From positions 98,044 to 162,043 of the forward strand of contig NZ_JPOQ01000008.1 in the NCBI RefSeq assembly GCF_000735045.1: a DNA stretch of 64,000 bases, in the 5' to 3' direction. Positions 10,114 to 20,679 of the stretch are shown here, piece by piece. How positions within the stretch are numbered: the first letter of the stretch is position 1; every line of letters starts with the position of its first letter. This stretch comes from Ferrovum myxofaciens (GTDB lineage Bacteria; Pseudomonadota; Gammaproteobacteria; Burkholderiales; Ferrovaceae). The position numbers and the translations under genes are program-made. Under the pieces are notes generated by a model. It was not told where the DNA came from, ran no database searches, and was given only the letters and a program-made list of their open reading frames with translations.

Positions 10114-10682
10114 TCTCCGGTCTTCCCGGCATCAATCATACCCCCCTTGGTCACTCCGGTGGCCGGTCCGGCACTTCCGTCAGGATTCGGCGGGGTAACT
10201 TCCTGCGTCACCGGAGCGGAGCCCGCAGGGGGAACCGCAGGTGTCTCACTGGTCGCCGCAGGGGCCACAGGGGCCTCACCGGTCACAGGAACCGCCTGGG
10301 GAGTGCCCGATGTCACCGCCCCACCGATCGGATAATCCGTGACATAGCGAACCATTTTGTCGTCGTTGAAATAAACCGTCAAATCATGGGGATGACTCAA
10401 TCGCCCATCCTCTCGCACGAAATAGACATAATCCCAGCGATCCTTGTGAAAAGGATCTTTGAGCAATGGCGTCCCCAAAGTATAAGCCACCTGTGGACGG
10501 GTCATTCCTTCCTTCAGACGCGCCACCATGTCAGAGTCGATGATCACGCCCTGCTGGATATCCAGCGTATAGGGCCTGAGGTAAGAGGCACCAGGAATCG
10601 AATACCACGACCAGTTGGAACATCCCGTGAGAAACAGGCCTGCACAAGTCAGCATGCCCATCGTTACCGTACGCTTTATCAT
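10110..10682 (-). CDS. bamE: Outer membrane assembly lipoprotein BamE (SmpA/OmlA), with long Pro/Ala-rich tail
   Basis: Small lipoprotein of the Bam complex that helps insert beta-barrel proteins. The start ATG 10682 gives a 190-residue protein whose signal peptide ends in lipobox LTGC (about residues 15-18). The BamE fold follows, with the GMTRPQVAYTLGTPLL segment and the WDYVYFVREDG strand. After about residue 120 comes an unusual extension rich in Pro, Ala, Val and Thr, not present in the ~110-residue classical protein. It is divergent from fur, the common arrangement in proteobacteria. Confidence 0.93.
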   Translation of the reverse strand: MIKRTVTMGMLTCAGLFLTGCSNWSWYSIPGASYLRPYTLDIQQGVIIDSDMVARLKEGMTRPQVAYTLGTPLLKDPFHKDRWDYVYFVREDGRLSHPHDLTVYFNDDKMVRYVTDYPIGGAVTSGTPQAVPVTGEAPVAPAATSETPAVPPAGSAPVTQEVTPPNPDGSAGPATGVTKGGMIDAGKTGE

Positions 10683-10737
10683 CCCTTTCACCCGAATGCT
10701 TTTATAATGAACCAATTCTACCCCCCTGCGAGGCAAC

Positions 10738-11178
10738 ATGAGCGCCCCCCAAGATCTCAAGGACATCGGACTGAAAGCCACCCTTCCCCGTCTCAGGGTA
10801 TTGGCCCTGTTCGAAACCAGCGCCACCCGTCATCTGGGCGCGGAAGAAGTCTACCGCCGGCTTCAGCAGGAAGGCATGGATATCGGTCTGGCCACCGTCT
10901 ACCGGGTGCTGACCCAGTTTGAACAAGCCGGCTTGCTGGTCCGTCATCATTTTGAAAGTGGCAAGGCCGTATTTGAACTTAACCAAGGAACCCACCATGA
11001 CCATCTGGTCTGTCTGCAATGTGGCCATGTGGAGGAGTTTTTTGACGCCGAGATCGAAAATCGCCAAGCCCAGATTGCACAACAACGGGGTTTCTCGATT
11101 CAGGACCATTCTCTCCAGATCTACGCCAACTGTCAGCGCACCTCCTGCCCCCACCGAATGCCAAAGACTACCCCCTGA
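10738..11178 (+). CDS. fur: Ferric uptake regulator Fur
   Basis: Iron-responsive repressor of iron uptake genes. The 146-residue protein has the winged-helix region ([18 protein letters not shown], about 50-67), the metal-binding HHDHLVC motif at about 86-92 and the zinc cysteine pairs C92/C95 and C132/C137. GAGG precedes the ATG by about five bases. A TATAAT lies at 10703-10708 in the 55-base gap to the divergent bamE, but no convincing -35 was seen. Its 3' end overlaps the sucD 3' end by 11 bases on opposite strands. Confidence 0.97.
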   Translation: MSAPQDLKDIGLKATLPRLRVLALFETSATRHLGAEEVYRRLQQEGMDIGLATVYRVLTQFEQAGLLVRHHFESGKAVFELNQGTHHDHLVCLQCGHVEEFFDAEIENRQAQIAQQRGFSIQDHSLQIYANCQRTSCPHRMPKTTP

Positions 11179-12049
11179 GCAGAGCTTGCAAGGTCCGCCC
11201 CATTTCGGCGGGATTGCGCGTAATCTTGATCCCGCATTCTTCCATCGTGGCCAACTTCTCCTGAGCCGTTCCCTGCCCCCCTGAAATGATGGCTCCCGCA
11301 TGCCCCATCCTTTTACCGGGCGGTGCCGTCATACCGGCAATGAACCCCACCACGGGTTTGGTCATGTGTTCCTTGATCCAGCGTGCACAGATTTCCTCAT
11401 CCGACCCGCCAATTTCTCCCACCATGATAACCGCCTCTGTGGCAGGATCGTCATTGAACCGCTGCATCACTTCCAGATGTTTCATGCCGTTGACCGGATC
11501 GCCGCCAATTCCCACGCAACTGGACTGACCCAGCCCCAGTTCACGCAGTTGCCCCACGGCTTCATAGGTCAGCGTTCCAGAACGAGAGACCACCCCAATG
11601 GGACCGGGCTGATGAATGTGTCCAGGCATGATGCCGATCTTGAGTTGTCCTGGGGTGATCACACCCGGACAGTTTGGGCCCACCAGAAGGGTTGATTTAC
11701 CACGCATACGATAACGGGTCTGGATCATATCCCGCACCGGAATCCCTTCCGTAATACAGATCACCAACTCGATCCCCGCTTCCACGGCTTCATCAATGGC
11801 CGCCGCCGCATAGGGAGGAGGAACATAGATCACCGAAGCATTGGCGCCAGTTTCCCGACGCGCTTCGGCTACCGAATCAAAAATCGGAACCCCTTCGAAA
11901 TTCTGTCCGCCCTTGCCCGGGGTTACCCCACCGACAAAACATTCGTTGCCAAAGGCATACTCACGACACAGACGAGTGTGAAACATGCCCGTCTTGCCGG
12001 TAATTCCTTGAGTCAGTACCCGAGTATTCCTGTCAATCAAAATGGCCAT
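11168..12049 (-). CDS. sucD: Succinyl-CoA synthetase alpha subunit
   Basis: Forms the CoA-binding, phosphohistidine-carrying half of succinate-CoA ligase in the TCA cycle. The 293-residue length is typical. The CoA-binding TGKTGMFHT motif is near residue 18, and the phosphorylated histidine is H250 in the [11 protein letters not shown] motif. The related malate-CoA ligase subunit MtkB cannot be excluded by eye. However, no other serine-cycle genes are nearby, so succinyl-CoA synthetase is the simpler reading. It lies two bases after sucC. Confidence 0.93.
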   Translation of the reverse strand: MAILIDRNTRVLTQGITGKTGMFHTRLCREYAFGNECFVGGVTPGKGGQNFEGVPIFDSVAEARRETGANASVIYVPPPYAAAAIDEAVEAGIELVICITEGIPVRDMIQTRYRMRGKSTLLVGPNCPGVITPGQLKIGIMPGHIHQPGPIGVVSRSGTLTYEAVGQLRELGLGQSSCVGIGGDPVNGMKHLEVMQRFNDDPATEAVIMVGEIGGSDEEICARWIKEHMTKPVVGFIAGMTAPPGKRMGHAGAIISGGQGTAQEKLATMEECGIKITRNPAEMGRTLQALLRG

Positions 12050-12051
12050 GC

Positions 12052-13215
12052 TTATCTCCGCGCTGCGGCGACCACCTGGGCCGCTGCGTCATCCATGTTC
12101 GCTGCTGACAGAATGGGAAGTCCCGATTCCGCCAGAATCCGTTTTCCCAACGCCACATTGGTCCCCTCCAGACGCACCACCAGAGGGACGGTTAAATGAA
12201 CCTGTCGTGCAGCAGCCACCACGCCCTCGGCAATCACGTCGCACTTCATGATACCGCCGAAAATATTGACCAGAATGGCCTGCACTTCGGGATTGGCCAG
12301 CATCAATTTGAAGGCTTCCGTGACTTTTTCCGTGGTGGCCCCACCACCCACATCCAGAAAATTGGCCGGGCTTCCACCGTAGAGTTTGACGATATCCATG
12401 GTGGCCATGGCCAAACCCGCACCATTGACCAGGCATCCAATATTGCCCTCCAGTGAAATGTAGGACAAGCCGTGGCGTGAGGCTGCGATCTCGTTGGGAT
12501 CTTCTTCATCGAAATCCCGCCAATCCTGCCATTCACCATGGCGAAACGCCGCATTGTCATCGAAGTTGAATTTGGCATCCAGCGCCAGAATTCGCCCGTC
12601 CCCTGTCACGGCCATGGGGTTGATTTCCGCCAAACTGGCATCGCTTTCCACGAAGGCATGGTACAGACCCAGCATCAAGTCACGGGCCTGCGCCACCAGA
12701 GGTTCCGGCACTTCGATTTGACGTGCCAGAGTTTCAGCCTGGGCTGGCAATAACCCTTGCCCCGGATCTATTTGTACCGCATGAATCTTTTCCGGATGCT
12801 GTGCGGCCACCTCCTCGATATCCATCCCCCCCGCCGCGCTGCCCATCAGGGCAACCTGCTGGGTGGTGCGATCCACTACCATGCCGATGTAGAGTTCCTG
12901 GCGAATATCCGCCCCTTCTTCCACCAACAACCGGCGAACGGTTTGCCCCTGGGGACCGGTTTGGTGAGTCACCAGTTGCATCCCCATGATTCGGCGCGCC
13001 GCCTCTTCCAGTTCGGCCTCCGTACGGACTACCTTGACGCCCCCGCCTTTCCCGCGCCCTCCCGCATGGATCTGCGCCTTGACCACGCACACCCCTGCGC
13101 CCAATTGCTGTCCGGCCGCCACAGCCTCGCCAACCGTGAAGCACGGAAACCCGCGCGGAACCGCCACCCCAAAGCGCTGGAGGAGCGCTTTGGCCTGATA
13201 TTCATGGATTTTCAT
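12052..13215 (-). CDS. sucC: Succinyl-CoA synthetase beta subunit
   Basis: The ADP/GDP-forming, succinate-binding half of the ligase. The 387-residue protein begins [20 protein letters not shown], typical of SucC, followed by an ATP-grasp domain ([18 protein letters not shown]; later [13 protein letters not shown]) and the C-terminal CoA-ligase domain with [17 protein letters not shown]. With sucD it forms a two-gene unit. Malate thiokinase MtkA is the main alternative, judged less likely. Confidence 0.93.
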   Translation of the reverse strand: MKIHEYQAKALLQRFGVAVPRGFPCFTVGEAVAAGQQLGAGVCVVKAQIHAGGRGKGGGVKVVRTEAELEEAARRIMGMQLVTHQTGPQGQTVRRLLVEEGADIRQELYIGMVVDRTTQQVALMGSAAGGMDIEEVAAQHPEKIHAVQIDPGQGLLPAQAETLARQIEVPEPLVAQARDLMLGLYHAFVESDASLAEINPMAVTGDGRILALDAKFNFDDNAAFRHGEWQDWRDFDEEDPNEIAASRHGLSYISLEGNIGCLVNGAGLAMATMDIVKLYGGSPANFLDVGGGATTEKVTEAFKLMLANPEVQAILVNIFGGIMKCDVIAEGVVAAARQVHLTVPLVVRLEGTNVALGKRILAESGLPILSAANMDDAAAQVVAAARR

Positions 13216-13277
13216 GGTCTACGTCTTCTCTATGAAAGGAGCCTGTGAAATGCTGATTGTACCTGAAAACCTCCCAT

Positions 13278-13814
13278 CTATTCGACGCCTGCCCGCGACC
13301 AATGGGGGTAAAAACGCGCCACCACCTCCCCCGTGCTGGCCAGGGCATGGCATCCATCCAGATGAGGAGGACGTTCTTTCATCTCCGGTGAGAGTGTGCC
13401 ATAACGGGTTTGAAAAGCCACCGTCGCCACGACGCCCACCAATTCCGTCAAATGCGTACACCCATGAATACCGCCCAACCGATTCCGCACGATCCGGGTA
13501 AACCCTGGCGCAATGGTCACCCCTTTCAACGACGAGTATTCAGGGACAATTTTTTCACAGGTGCCCGGATAAGGTCGGCTGGTCATGCGCGCCTCTGCCT
13601 CGCAAATCATCAGAGCGTCGTCCACGGTCAGGCGCAAAAACATGTCGTGAATGGGCGTACCGGCAGGCAGACATCCTTCTGTCATGTCCACATCATGCCC
13701 CTTGACATCCCGCAATACGCCCTCTACATCGTACCAGCCGTCTGGCCGTGCGTAACCATTCACTTCGATGACACGCCGATGCAGCAATTGCCGCTGTTCC
13801 TGTTCATCCTTCAT
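13278..13814 (-). CDS. DUF2889 domain protein of unknown function
   Basis: A 178-residue protein that I recognise only as a DUF2889 member. It shows the RRVIEVNGYARPDGWYDVEG opening and the central block of conserved acidic and aromatic residues ending in HPHW-like FYPHW. The GxxGCTHL motif (about 130) with its neighbouring Cys and His residues could bind a metal. ATG 13814 has a strong GGGAGGGG upstream; longer upstream frames would run into the divergent transglycosylase. No signal peptide or membrane segment is seen. Function is unknown. Confidence 0.85.
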   Translation of the reverse strand: MKDEQEQRQLLHRRVIEVNGYARPDGWYDVEGVLRDVKGHDVDMTEGCLPAGTPIHDMFLRLTVDDALMICEAEARMTSRPYPGTCEKIVPEYSSLKGVTIAPGFTRIVRNRLGGIHGCTHLTELVGVVATVAFQTRYGTLSPEMKERPPHLDGCHALASTGEVVARFYPHWSRAGVE

Positions 13815-13847
13815 GGCCCCTCCCTTTTCCGAAAAAATTCCCGCATA

Positions 13848-15857
13848 ATGATGGCGCTGTTCTGCATTTCCCATGAGGTTCCCGTCTTGTCCGGTTTTCT
13901 GATTCGCTTTCTCTTCCTGCTTCTTGGGCTTATTCCCTGGAGCCTCCCTGCCGCAGATCTGGCTATGCCCGACGACATACCAGCCACTGTTCAACCCGTT
14001 TCCGAGCCGCCTCTGACCGATGACGAATTGTTGCGCGCCCGGCGCGCTTTTGATCAACACGATCAGACCACGCTCGAATCCATCGCGGCACGAGCGCAGG
14101 GCCAACTTTCCGATTATCCTCGATATTGGGCTCTGGAAGAACGATTGATACGAGGAAATGCCTATCTGGTTCCGGAAATGCAAGCATTTTTCAATGATTA
14201 TCCCAACAGCCCGCTCACGCCCTTATTGCGCGCCCATTGGTTGTCTCAACTGGGACAAAACCAAAACTGGAAAACCTTTGAAGCCCAGTTTCATCCAGTG
14301 GATGCCCACCAACCCGCACTTCAATGCTATCACTGGCAAGCCCTCTTCGCCGACGCTCAAACGGACTTCTTCGACGCTGCCGTGGCCTATTGGCGTTCCG
14401 ACGCTTCCTGGCCTGACTCCTGTGACCCGGTATTTCGGCAGTTGGTCGCAGCCCACCGCCTTCGTGCAGACGACCTCTGGCGGGCACTGCGTCATGCCCT
14501 ATCCCGCAATCAGTTGCGGAAAGCGCGTTACATCAATAGTTTCTTCCCACCCTTCCAAGGCTTGAATGAAGATGACCTGAATCTGGCCACAGGCCGACCT
14601 CGCCAGTTTCTGGATGATGCCTCCCCCACGGATACCCACTCCACTCGTGCGCAACGTGAACTCATGTTATATGCCACCCTCCGCCTGGCCGCCCATGACC
14701 CACAGGCCGCAGCCACCTGGTGGACGGATGCCTCCGCACATCTTGGTCCGGAGGACCAAGCCTGGGGCTGGCAACAGATCGCACTTCAAGGTGCCTTGAA
14801 TCTGAATCCCCAGTCTTTGGAGTGGTTTCAGCAGGTGACTCCCCAACCCACCGATGCTGAATGGCTGATCTGGAAAACCCGGGTTGCCTTGCGTCAGCAG
14901 GACTGGGCCACCGTACTGGACACCCTGGCCCATCTACCGGTCACCCTGGCCCAGAAACCCGTCTGGCAATACTGGAAGGCGCGCGCGCTGGAGGGAGAAT
15001 ACCGTTCTGCAGAAGCCCTTGCCCTGCTCGAGCGCGTCTCCCAATCTCCTTCCTACTACGGGCTACTGGCCCTGGAAGAACGGGGGCAGGAACTTCGCCT
15101 GTCACCCCCTCCCGCACAACCGGACCCGGAGATTCAAAAAGAAACCCGCACTCTGCTGGAGCGCCCTCTGCGCCTCTATCGCCTGGGATTGCTGTCGGAA
15201 GCCCAGAGAGAGTGGAACCAGATCGAGCCTGCCCTGACCCCTCTGCAACACTTGGCAGCTGCCCAACAAGCCTTTCAACTGGGCTGGTATGACCGGAGTA
15301 TTCACAGTGCAGATCGTACGGATTTACCCAAGGATATCACCCTGCTCTTTCCCTATCCCTATCAGTCTCAAATCCAGGCCAGCGCTTCCCAATACCATCT
15401 CTCTGAAGCCTGGATTCTTGCGGTCATCCGGCAGGAAAGTCGATTTTTCAGCGTTGCCCGTTCCCGTACCGGTGCCCAGGGCCTGATGCAACTGATGCCC
15501 GCAACGGCCCGGTGGGCGGCCCGACGCAGCGGTCTCAAGAACTATCATGCTGAAGAGGTCGATCAACCCGACACCAATATCCTGCTTGGAACTTATTATC
15601 TGAATCACCTGGCGCAACTTTTGGGCAACCCGATCCTCGCCACCATGGGCTATAACGCAGGCCCTTTGCGTGCACAGATTTGGGTTTCTGCCGGCATTGG
15701 TGACCCGCGCGCCTTTCTTGAAAACATTCCTTTTGATGAAACCCGGGACTATGTCCAACAGGTTCTCTACAACCAAATCGTCTACGAACAGCGCCTCCAT
15801 ACCGTGCCCAGTCACCGGCTGCATGCTCTTCTGGATGAGTTGGGTGCGGTTCGATGA
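13848..15857 (+). CDS. Soluble lytic murein transglycosylase
   Basis: Periplasmic enzyme that cleaves peptidoglycan glycan strands, releasing 1,6-anhydro-muropeptides. A hydrophobic signal peptide ([15 protein letters not shown]...AA) is followed by about 400 residues of superhelical alpha-domain and a C-terminal lysozyme-like SLT domain. That domain carries the catalytic Glu in IRQESRFF, then [13 protein letters not shown] and MGYNAGPLR, an order typical of Slt70. The start is uncertain: tandem ATGs at 13848 and 13851, or TTG at 13887 with GAGG upstream. The stop overlaps the cca start (ATGA). Confidence 0.94.
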   Translation: MMALFCISHEVPVLSGFLIRFLFLLLGLIPWSLPAADLAMPDDIPATVQPVSEPPLTDDELLRARRAFDQHDQTTLESIAARAQGQLSDYPRYWALEERLIRGNAYLVPEMQAFFNDYPNSPLTPLLRAHWLSQLGQNQNWKTFEAQFHPVDAHQPALQCYHWQALFADAQTDFFDAAVAYWRSDASWPDSCDPVFRQLVAAHRLRADDLWRALRHALSRNQLRKARYINSFFPPFQGLNEDDLNLATGRPRQFLDDASPTDTHSTRAQRELMLYATLRLAAHDPQAAATWWTDASAHLGPEDQAWGWQQIALQGALNLNPQSLEWFQQVTPQPTDAEWLIWKTRVALRQQDWATVLDTLAHLPVTLAQKPVWQYWKARALEGEYRSAEALALLERVSQSPSYYGLLALEERGQELRLSPPPAQPDPEIQKETRTLLERPLRLYRLGLLSEAQREWNQIEPALTPLQHLAAAQQAFQLGWYDRSIHSADRTDLPKDITLLFPYPYQSQIQASASQYHLSEAWILAVIRQESRFFSVARSRTGAQGLMQLMPATARWAARRSGLKNYHAEEVDQPDTNILLGTYYLNHLAQLLGNPILATMGYNAGPLRAQIWVSAGIGDPRAFLENIPFDETRDYVQQVLYNQIVYEQRLHTVPSHRLHALLDELGAVR

Positions 15858-17014
15858 TGCAGATTTACGAAGTAGGGGGTGCCCTCCGTGACGAATTGCT
15901 GGGGCTTCCCAGCACCGACCGGGATTGGGTCGTGGTAGGCACTACTCCGGAAGAAATGGAAACTCGGGGGTTTCAGCCCGTGGGGCGGGATTTTCCGGTT
16001 TTCCTGCACCCCGCCACCCATGAAGAATATGCTTTGGCCCGCACTGAACGTAAAACAGCCCCAGGCTATCGCGGATTCATTCTTCATGCCGACCCCACGG
16101 TCACGCTGGAAGAAGACCTGAAACGCCGTGACCTCACCATCAATGCCATGGCCCGGGATTCCAATCATCGGTGGATCGATCCCTACGGCGGACTGACCGA
16201 TCTGAAAAACCGTATCCTGCGTCACGTCAGTCCGGCTTTTAGCGAAGATCCGGTCCGACTCCTGCGCGTTGCTCGATTCCTGGCCAAACTGGCTCCCTTT
16301 GGCTTTACCGTGGCACCTGAAACCAGCGCACTCTTACGACAGATGGTCAACAACGGCGAAGTGGATGCCCTGGTTCCCGAACGCATTCTGCAAGAGTTGA
16401 ACAAAGGCATGGAAACTACCAACCCCGCGCGCATGTTCGAGGCATTGGCCGACTGGGGAGCCTTGAAAAAATTCTTCCCCACCATCGATGCATTGTGGAT
16501 CCATACGGGGGATCTGGCCAAAAACGCCGTGGATCATGGGGCCCGAAGAAACCTGGAACAAGTCCTGCGCTGGGCAGCCTGGGTTTCAGCACTTTTCCAC
16601 GGGAGTTCCCGTCAAATCTGGCATCCACTCCTTGAAACCTGGGCCAGGAACCTGCGCTGGAGCAAGGAACAACACCAGTGGGTGGAATTGTCTTGCGCAC
16701 TGGGTCCCAGCGCCCGGCATTTGTCTCCCCAGCAACCGGAGGAATGGCTCCCCCTGCTGGAAGGATGTGATGCCTGGAGGCGGCCACAAAGATTCTTCCA
16801 CTTTCTTGAATTACAGGAATGCCTGGGCGAGGTTCTCAAAGATCTCCAACCCAACCTGAGCACGCGGGGCAAGGCCGCCCTCGCTGCCTGTCAGGCACTG
16901 GATCTTCCTGCGCTCGTACGTTCGGCACCGACCCCGGCAGAAATCCCTCAACGATTACGCGCTGCCCGTCATGCTGCGTTGTGCGCGCTCTCGCCCACAC
17001 GACGCAGCACCTGA
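15854..17014 (+). CDS. cca: CCA-adding tRNA nucleotidyltransferase
   Basis: Adds or repairs the 3' CCA end of tRNAs. The class II nucleotidyltransferase head has [11 protein letters not shown] (about 6-16), TDRDWVVVG with the catalytic carboxylates, and [10 protein letters not shown] plus DPYGG in the neck. At 386 residues it is shorter than E. coli Cca (412), and no clear HD phosphohydrolase motif is visible in the C-terminal half, so it may lack the phosphatase activities. ATG 15854 overlaps the transglycosylase stop; ATG 15857 is an equal alternative. Confidence 0.93.
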   Translation: MMQIYEVGGALRDELLGLPSTDRDWVVVGTTPEEMETRGFQPVGRDFPVFLHPATHEEYALARTERKTAPGYRGFILHADPTVTLEEDLKRRDLTINAMARDSNHRWIDPYGGLTDLKNRILRHVSPAFSEDPVRLLRVARFLAKLAPFGFTVAPETSALLRQMVNNGEVDALVPERILQELNKGMETTNPARMFEALADWGALKKFFPTIDALWIHTGDLAKNAVDHGARRNLEQVLRWAAWVSALFHGSSRQIWHPLLETWARNLRWSKEQHQWVELSCALGPSARHLSPQQPEEWLPLLEGCDAWRRPQRFFHFLELQECLGEVLKDLQPNLSTRGKAALAACQALDLPALVRSAPTPAEIPQRLRAARHAALCALSPTRRST

Positions 17015-17040
17015 TCCCTTCAGGATCCCTTGATTTTTTT
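17013..17040 (+). terminator. Weak hairpin plus T-run after cca
   Basis: GATCC (17013-17017) and GGATC (17023-17027) form a 5-bp stem, followed by a T7 run at 17034-17040. It overlaps the 3' end of the convergent aminotransferase gene. The stem is short, so this is tentative. Confidence 0.35.
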
Positions 17041-18258
17041 AGCCGCCTGAGCATGTTGCTCGGCATAAGACTGATGGGCAGCGGCTTCGGCCACCCCCAC
17101 CTTGATGGGATAGCCCATGTCCATGAGGACAGAACCCAAGGCAGACAGACATAACATGACATTTTCCGACTTGGCTGAATAGCCCATCAGTCCAAAGCGC
17201 CAGATTTTTCCTGCCAAGGGCCCCAGCCCGGCACCGATTTCCAGATTGAATTCGCTGAGCAGTGTTTTTCGCACTTTGGCTTCATCCACCCCTTCGGGTA
17301 CCCGCACGGCATTGAGCTGGGGCAGACGGTATTCTTCCTTGACCAGATAGGTCAGCCCCATGGCCTCCAGTCCGGCTTTGAGCGCAAGGTAATGACGGGT
17401 ATGACGAGCCCAGGCGTTTTCCAATCCTTCTTCACGCAGCAGCACCAGAGACTCATGTAACGCAAACAAGCCATTGATGGGGGCCGTATGGTGGTAAGTG
17501 CGATTGGTGGATCCCCAGTATCCCAATACCAGGTCGAGGTCCATGAACCAACTCTGGGAGGGAGTCCGACGTTGTTTGACCAGATCCACCACCCGCTGGT
17601 TATAGGAGACGGGAGACAATCCTGGGGTACAGGACAGACATTTCTGGCTGCCCGAATAGATGGCATCGATATCCCACTCATCCACATACAGGGGTGAACC
17701 ACCCAGTTGAGTGACCGCATCCACAATGGTCAGAGCCCCGTAACGGTGCGCGATTTCCACCAGGGTCTTGGCATCGGACATACAACCGGTGGAGGTTTCG
17801 GCATGAACAAAAGCCACCACTTTGGTATCCGGGTTTTGCTTCAGGGCATCTTCAAGCTTTTGCGGATCCACCGGTTCACCCCAGGTGTCTTCCACCACAA
17901 CAGGTGTACCGCCACAGCGCGTCACATTTTCGATCATGCGGCCACCGAATACCCCGTTCCGGCACACGATAACCTTGTCGCCAGGATTGACCATGTTGAC
18001 GAAGCACATTTCCATGCCTACGGATCCGGGACCCGAAGCCGGAAAAGTCAGTGCGTTGTCCGTCTGAAAGGCATAACGCAACAACATCTTCAATTCATCC
18101 ATCATGTCCACAAAGACCGGATCGAGATATCCGATACAGGGCAGCGACATGGCCGCCAGCACCCGCGGTGCGATTTCCGATGGACCCGGGCCCATCAGGG
18201 TGCGTTGGGGGGGATAGAAGGAACTGATTTTCTTGGGGGGAAGGTATTGGATGGTCAT
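17020..18258 (-). CDS. Serine/alanine-glyoxylate aminotransferase
   Basis: Class V PLP aminotransferase of 412 residues that transfers an amino group to glyoxylate, giving glycine. The PLP lysine sits in SGSQKCL, followed by the PGLSPVSYN segment, and the N-terminus has the MGPGPSE...RVLAAM block shared by AGXT-type enzymes. In Calvin-cycle autotrophs this step salvages glyoxylate from phosphoglycolate; with cbbY in the same window this role is plausible but inferred. Serine-cycle use is an alternative. It is convergent with cca and separated from ttcA by about 40 bases. Confidence 0.92.
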   Translation of the reverse strand: MTIQYLPPKKISSFYPPQRTLMGPGPSEIAPRVLAAMSLPCIGYLDPVFVDMMDELKMLLRYAFQTDNALTFPASGPGSVGMEMCFVNMVNPGDKVIVCRNGVFGGRMIENVTRCGGTPVVVEDTWGEPVDPQKLEDALKQNPDTKVVAFVHAETSTGCMSDAKTLVEIAHRYGALTIVDAVTQLGGSPLYVDEWDIDAIYSGSQKCLSCTPGLSPVSYNQRVVDLVKQRRTPSQSWFMDLDLVLGYWGSTNRTYHHTAPINGLFALHESLVLLREEGLENAWARHTRHYLALKAGLEAMGLTYLVKEEYRLPQLNAVRVPEGVDEAKVRKTLLSEFNLEIGAGLGPLAGKIWRFGLMGYSAKSENVMLCLSALGSVLMDMGYPIKVGVAEAAAHQSYAEQHAQAAKKIKGS

Positions 18259-18299
18259 CGGGGGTCCTTAAGCGCCCATTGGGGGCGAATTCTCCATAA

Positions 18300-19217
18300 T
18301 CAATCTTTCATTCTAGCAAAATTTCCAGCTTTCACGAAGTGCAGGTGTCGCCCTTCGGCGTGGGACAGATGGAGTGCCCCTCGCTCGCCTGCGGAATCGA
18401 AGAGTGTATCTCCTTCCGGTTCTGGCTGGTGCGAGGGAATCAATCCGACAAAATCAAAGAGAAGGCGGTCAGCCAGGTGAGAGGGCGTGACCGACTGCAA
18501 CCCCAGAAAGATATTGTCGGTGCGTCCCGGATGCGCCTTTTCCTGGTCCTGCAACCATTGTTTGATGGCCTGGCGTTGCAAATTTTCCTGGGAACCACAC
18601 AGATTGCAGGGAATGATGGGAAATTCCATCCCGCGCGCGTAGCGGGCCAAGTCTTCTTCGCGACAATAGGCCAAGGGACGTATCACGACATGATGTCCAT
18701 CGTCGGTCACGAGTTTGGGGGGCATGCCTTTCAGTCGTCCCCCATGAAACAAATTGAGGAAAAAGGTTTCCACCATGTCATCGCGATGGTGACCCAAAGC
18801 AATCTTGTTAGCCCCCAATACCTTGGCAGTACGGTACAGGACCCCCCGGCGCAAACGCGAACAGAGAGAGCAGGTGGTTTTTCCCGCCGGGACTTTTTCC
18901 TTGACGATGGCGTAGGTATCCGCATCGACGATCCGGTAATCCACGCCCAGCTGATCCAGGTAGGCAGGAAGGATATCCGCAGGAAAACCCGGTTGTTTCT
19001 GGTCCAGGTTGACGGCAACGAGTTCAAATGTGATGGGCGCGCGCTTTTGCAGATCCAGCAGAAGTGTCAGCAGGGCATAGGAATCTTTCCCCCCACTCAG
19101 ACAGACCATCACCCTATCCCCGTCCTGGATCATGGCGTAGTCTCCCAATGCCTTGCCCAGGGCACTGCGCAGTCTTTCCTGGAGCCGAATGAAGGTGGAA
19201 CTGCGGGAATTACTCAT
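18300..19217 (-). CDS. ttcA: tRNA 2-thiocytidine biosynthesis protein TtcA
   Basis: Thiolates cytidine 32 in certain tRNAs using ATP and an iron-sulfur cluster. The PP-loop SGGKDS is at 41-46. The cluster-type cysteines are C116 and C119 (CSLC) and C204/C207 (CNLC), matching the three-Cys pattern of the family. Length is 305 residues from ATG 19217. The start overlaps the stop of a small membrane protein by eight bases, so translation is probably coupled. Confidence 0.95.
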   Translation of the reverse strand: MSNSRSSTFIRLQERLRSALGKALGDYAMIQDGDRVMVCLSGGKDSYALLTLLLDLQKRAPITFELVAVNLDQKQPGFPADILPAYLDQLGVDYRIVDADTYAIVKEKVPAGKTTCSLCSRLRRGVLYRTAKVLGANKIALGHHRDDMVETFFLNLFHGGRLKGMPPKLVTDDGHHVVIRPLAYCREEDLARYARGMEFPIIPCNLCGSQENLQRQAIKQWLQDQEKAHPGRTDNIFLGLQSVTPSHLADRLLFDFVGLIPSHQPEPEGDTLFDSAGERGALHLSHAEGRHLHFVKAGNFARMKD

Positions 19218-19395
19218 CGGAAGGGGAGGTTGGATCTTTGCGCAAAATTTTGAAAATGACAAACAGAGAGTAGAGCATGAGTAAACCCATGAGCACGAAG
19301 CCACTGACGTACACCCAGAGTTTGTCCGAGTAGGTCAGGTACCAGGCAACATTCAGGAGCAGGAAAAATCCCGCAATCTGCCAGAAAAAGCCCAT
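19210..19395 (-). CDS. Small two-helix membrane protein, function unknown
   Basis: A 61-residue protein with two predicted membrane helices (about 3-20 and 28-50) and a charged C-terminal tail ending DPTSPSDE. The start ATG 19395 is preferred over ATG 19401 because an AGGAA lies six bases before it but directly abuts the upstream one. The stop overlaps ttcA by eight bases. I do not recognise a family. Coupling to ttcA is seen, but a functional link is not established. Confidence 0.75.
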   Translation of the reverse strand: MGFFWQIAGFFLLLNVAWYLTYSDKLWVYVSGFVLMGLLMLYSLFVIFKILRKDPTSPSDE

Positions 19396-19472
19396 CGTCA
19401 TTTCCTATAATTCTGCAAAGATCGTCATGTTATCAAATAGGAGTATGATGCGCGCTATTTGAGGGCTGAACA

Positions 19473-20633
19473 TTGGAATGGTATTCCACTGAGGCATTAC
19501 TGCCGAGTGTTGCGGCGAGAGATCACAGCCAGCAATTAATCTGGCATATCAATGACGCCATCGACAAAGCAGGAGGATGGATCGACTTTGCCGATTTCAT
19601 GAACCTGCTTCTTTACGCACCAAGATTGGGCTACTACGCGGCAGGAGCCGTCAAATTGGGACCCGCCGGAGACTTTACCACGGCCCCGGAGATGACCTCC
19701 CTCTTTGCCCGCACCCTGGCCCATCCCATTGCACGCACCCTCAGGGAATTGGATCCACAGAAAACCACGATACTCGAACTGGGTGCCGGTACGGGGCAGT
19801 TGGCCCAAGACCTGTTGAAAGCCTTGGAACAACAAGATAGCCTGCCGAAACGTTACGCAATCCTGGAAGTAAGTACTGACTTACGAGAACGACAACAGGA
19901 AAATATCCGTCAACTGCCTCCAGACTTGCAACGTAGAGTGGAATGGCTGGAACATTGGCCAGCGGAACTGGAAGGCGTCGTACTGGCCAATGAAGTGCTG
20001 GATGCTCTACCCGTCCAACGTTTGCGTTGGCAGAATGGGCAATGGCACCAATGGGGTGTTGCGGTGACGAAAGAGGGTTGGCACTGGCAAACTCGGCCCC
20101 TGCCCGCAAACTCCCCCCTTCTCGAGGGGATGCCAGATATGACCGGTTACCCCGAGCCCTATGATACTGAAGTCGGTTTGGCCGCAGAGGGACTGATGAC
20201 GTTGTTGGGTCAAACTTTGAAAGCCGGTCAGGCTTTTTTTATCGATTATGGTTTCCCGGCGCGGGAATTCATCCATCCCCAACGCAGCGGGGGTACGTTG
20301 ATGTGTCACTATCGGCATCATGCCCACGGCGATCCTTTTCTTTACCCTGGACTTCAGGACGTCACGGCCCATGTGGACTTTACCCGGGTGGCCCGGGCGG
20401 CCCGCCGGGCAGGCCTGCAAATCGAAACCTGGCAAACACAGGCGGCCTGGTTGATTGAAGAGGGGATTCTGCATGAACTGGAAAAAGTACACGGAGAAAC
20501 CAGCGCGGACTATCGCGCAGTCAGTGCGGTCCAAAAACTTCTGAGTCCAGCAGAAATGGGCGAGTTATTCAAGGTATTGGTACTGGGTCAGGGTCCCGAA
20601 AACAAGTCAGCATTGATCAATTTGGGACTGTAA
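19473..20633 (+). CDS. SAM-dependent methyltransferase, DUF185/NDUFAF7 (MidA) family
   Basis: A 386-residue protein with the family features: the FADFMNLLLYAPRLGYYAAG start, GDFTTAPEMTSLFA, the SAM-binding ELGAGTGQLA (about 91-100), ANEVLDALPVQR, and FIDYGFP further on. The mitochondrial homologue NDUFAF7 methylates an arginine of complex I; the bacterial role is not settled. The start is a TTG at 19473 with GAGGG seven bases upstream. It diverges from the ttcA pair and converges on metF, with a terminator between. Confidence 0.93.
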   Translation: MEWYSTEALLPSVAARDHSQQLIWHINDAIDKAGGWIDFADFMNLLLYAPRLGYYAAGAVKLGPAGDFTTAPEMTSLFARTLAHPIARTLRELDPQKTTILELGAGTGQLAQDLLKALEQQDSLPKRYAILEVSTDLRERQQENIRQLPPDLQRRVEWLEHWPAELEGVVLANEVLDALPVQRLRWQNGQWHQWGVAVTKEGWHWQTRPLPANSPLLEGMPDMTGYPEPYDTEVGLAAEGLMTLLGQTLKAGQAFFIDYGFPAREFIHPQRSGGTLMCHYRHHAHGDPFLYPGLQDVTAHVDFTRVARAARRAGLQIETWQTQAAWLIEEGILHELEKVHGETSADYRAVSAVQKLLSPAEMGELFKVLVLGQGPENKSALINLGL

Positions 20634-20650
20634 GAGACGCGCATCGCTTC

Positions 20651-20678
20651 GAAGGGGGAATGCATGGCATTCCCCTTC
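20651..20678. terminator. Bidirectional hairpin between the methyltransferase gene and metF
   Basis: GAAGGGGGAATGC (20651-20663) pairs with GCATTCCCCTTC (20667-20678), 12 pairs with one bulged G and a 3-nt loop. It lies in the 46-base gap between convergent genes, immediately before the metF stop codon. The flanking T-runs are short, so Rho-independent efficiency is uncertain. Confidence 0.65.
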
Positions 20679-20679
20679 T

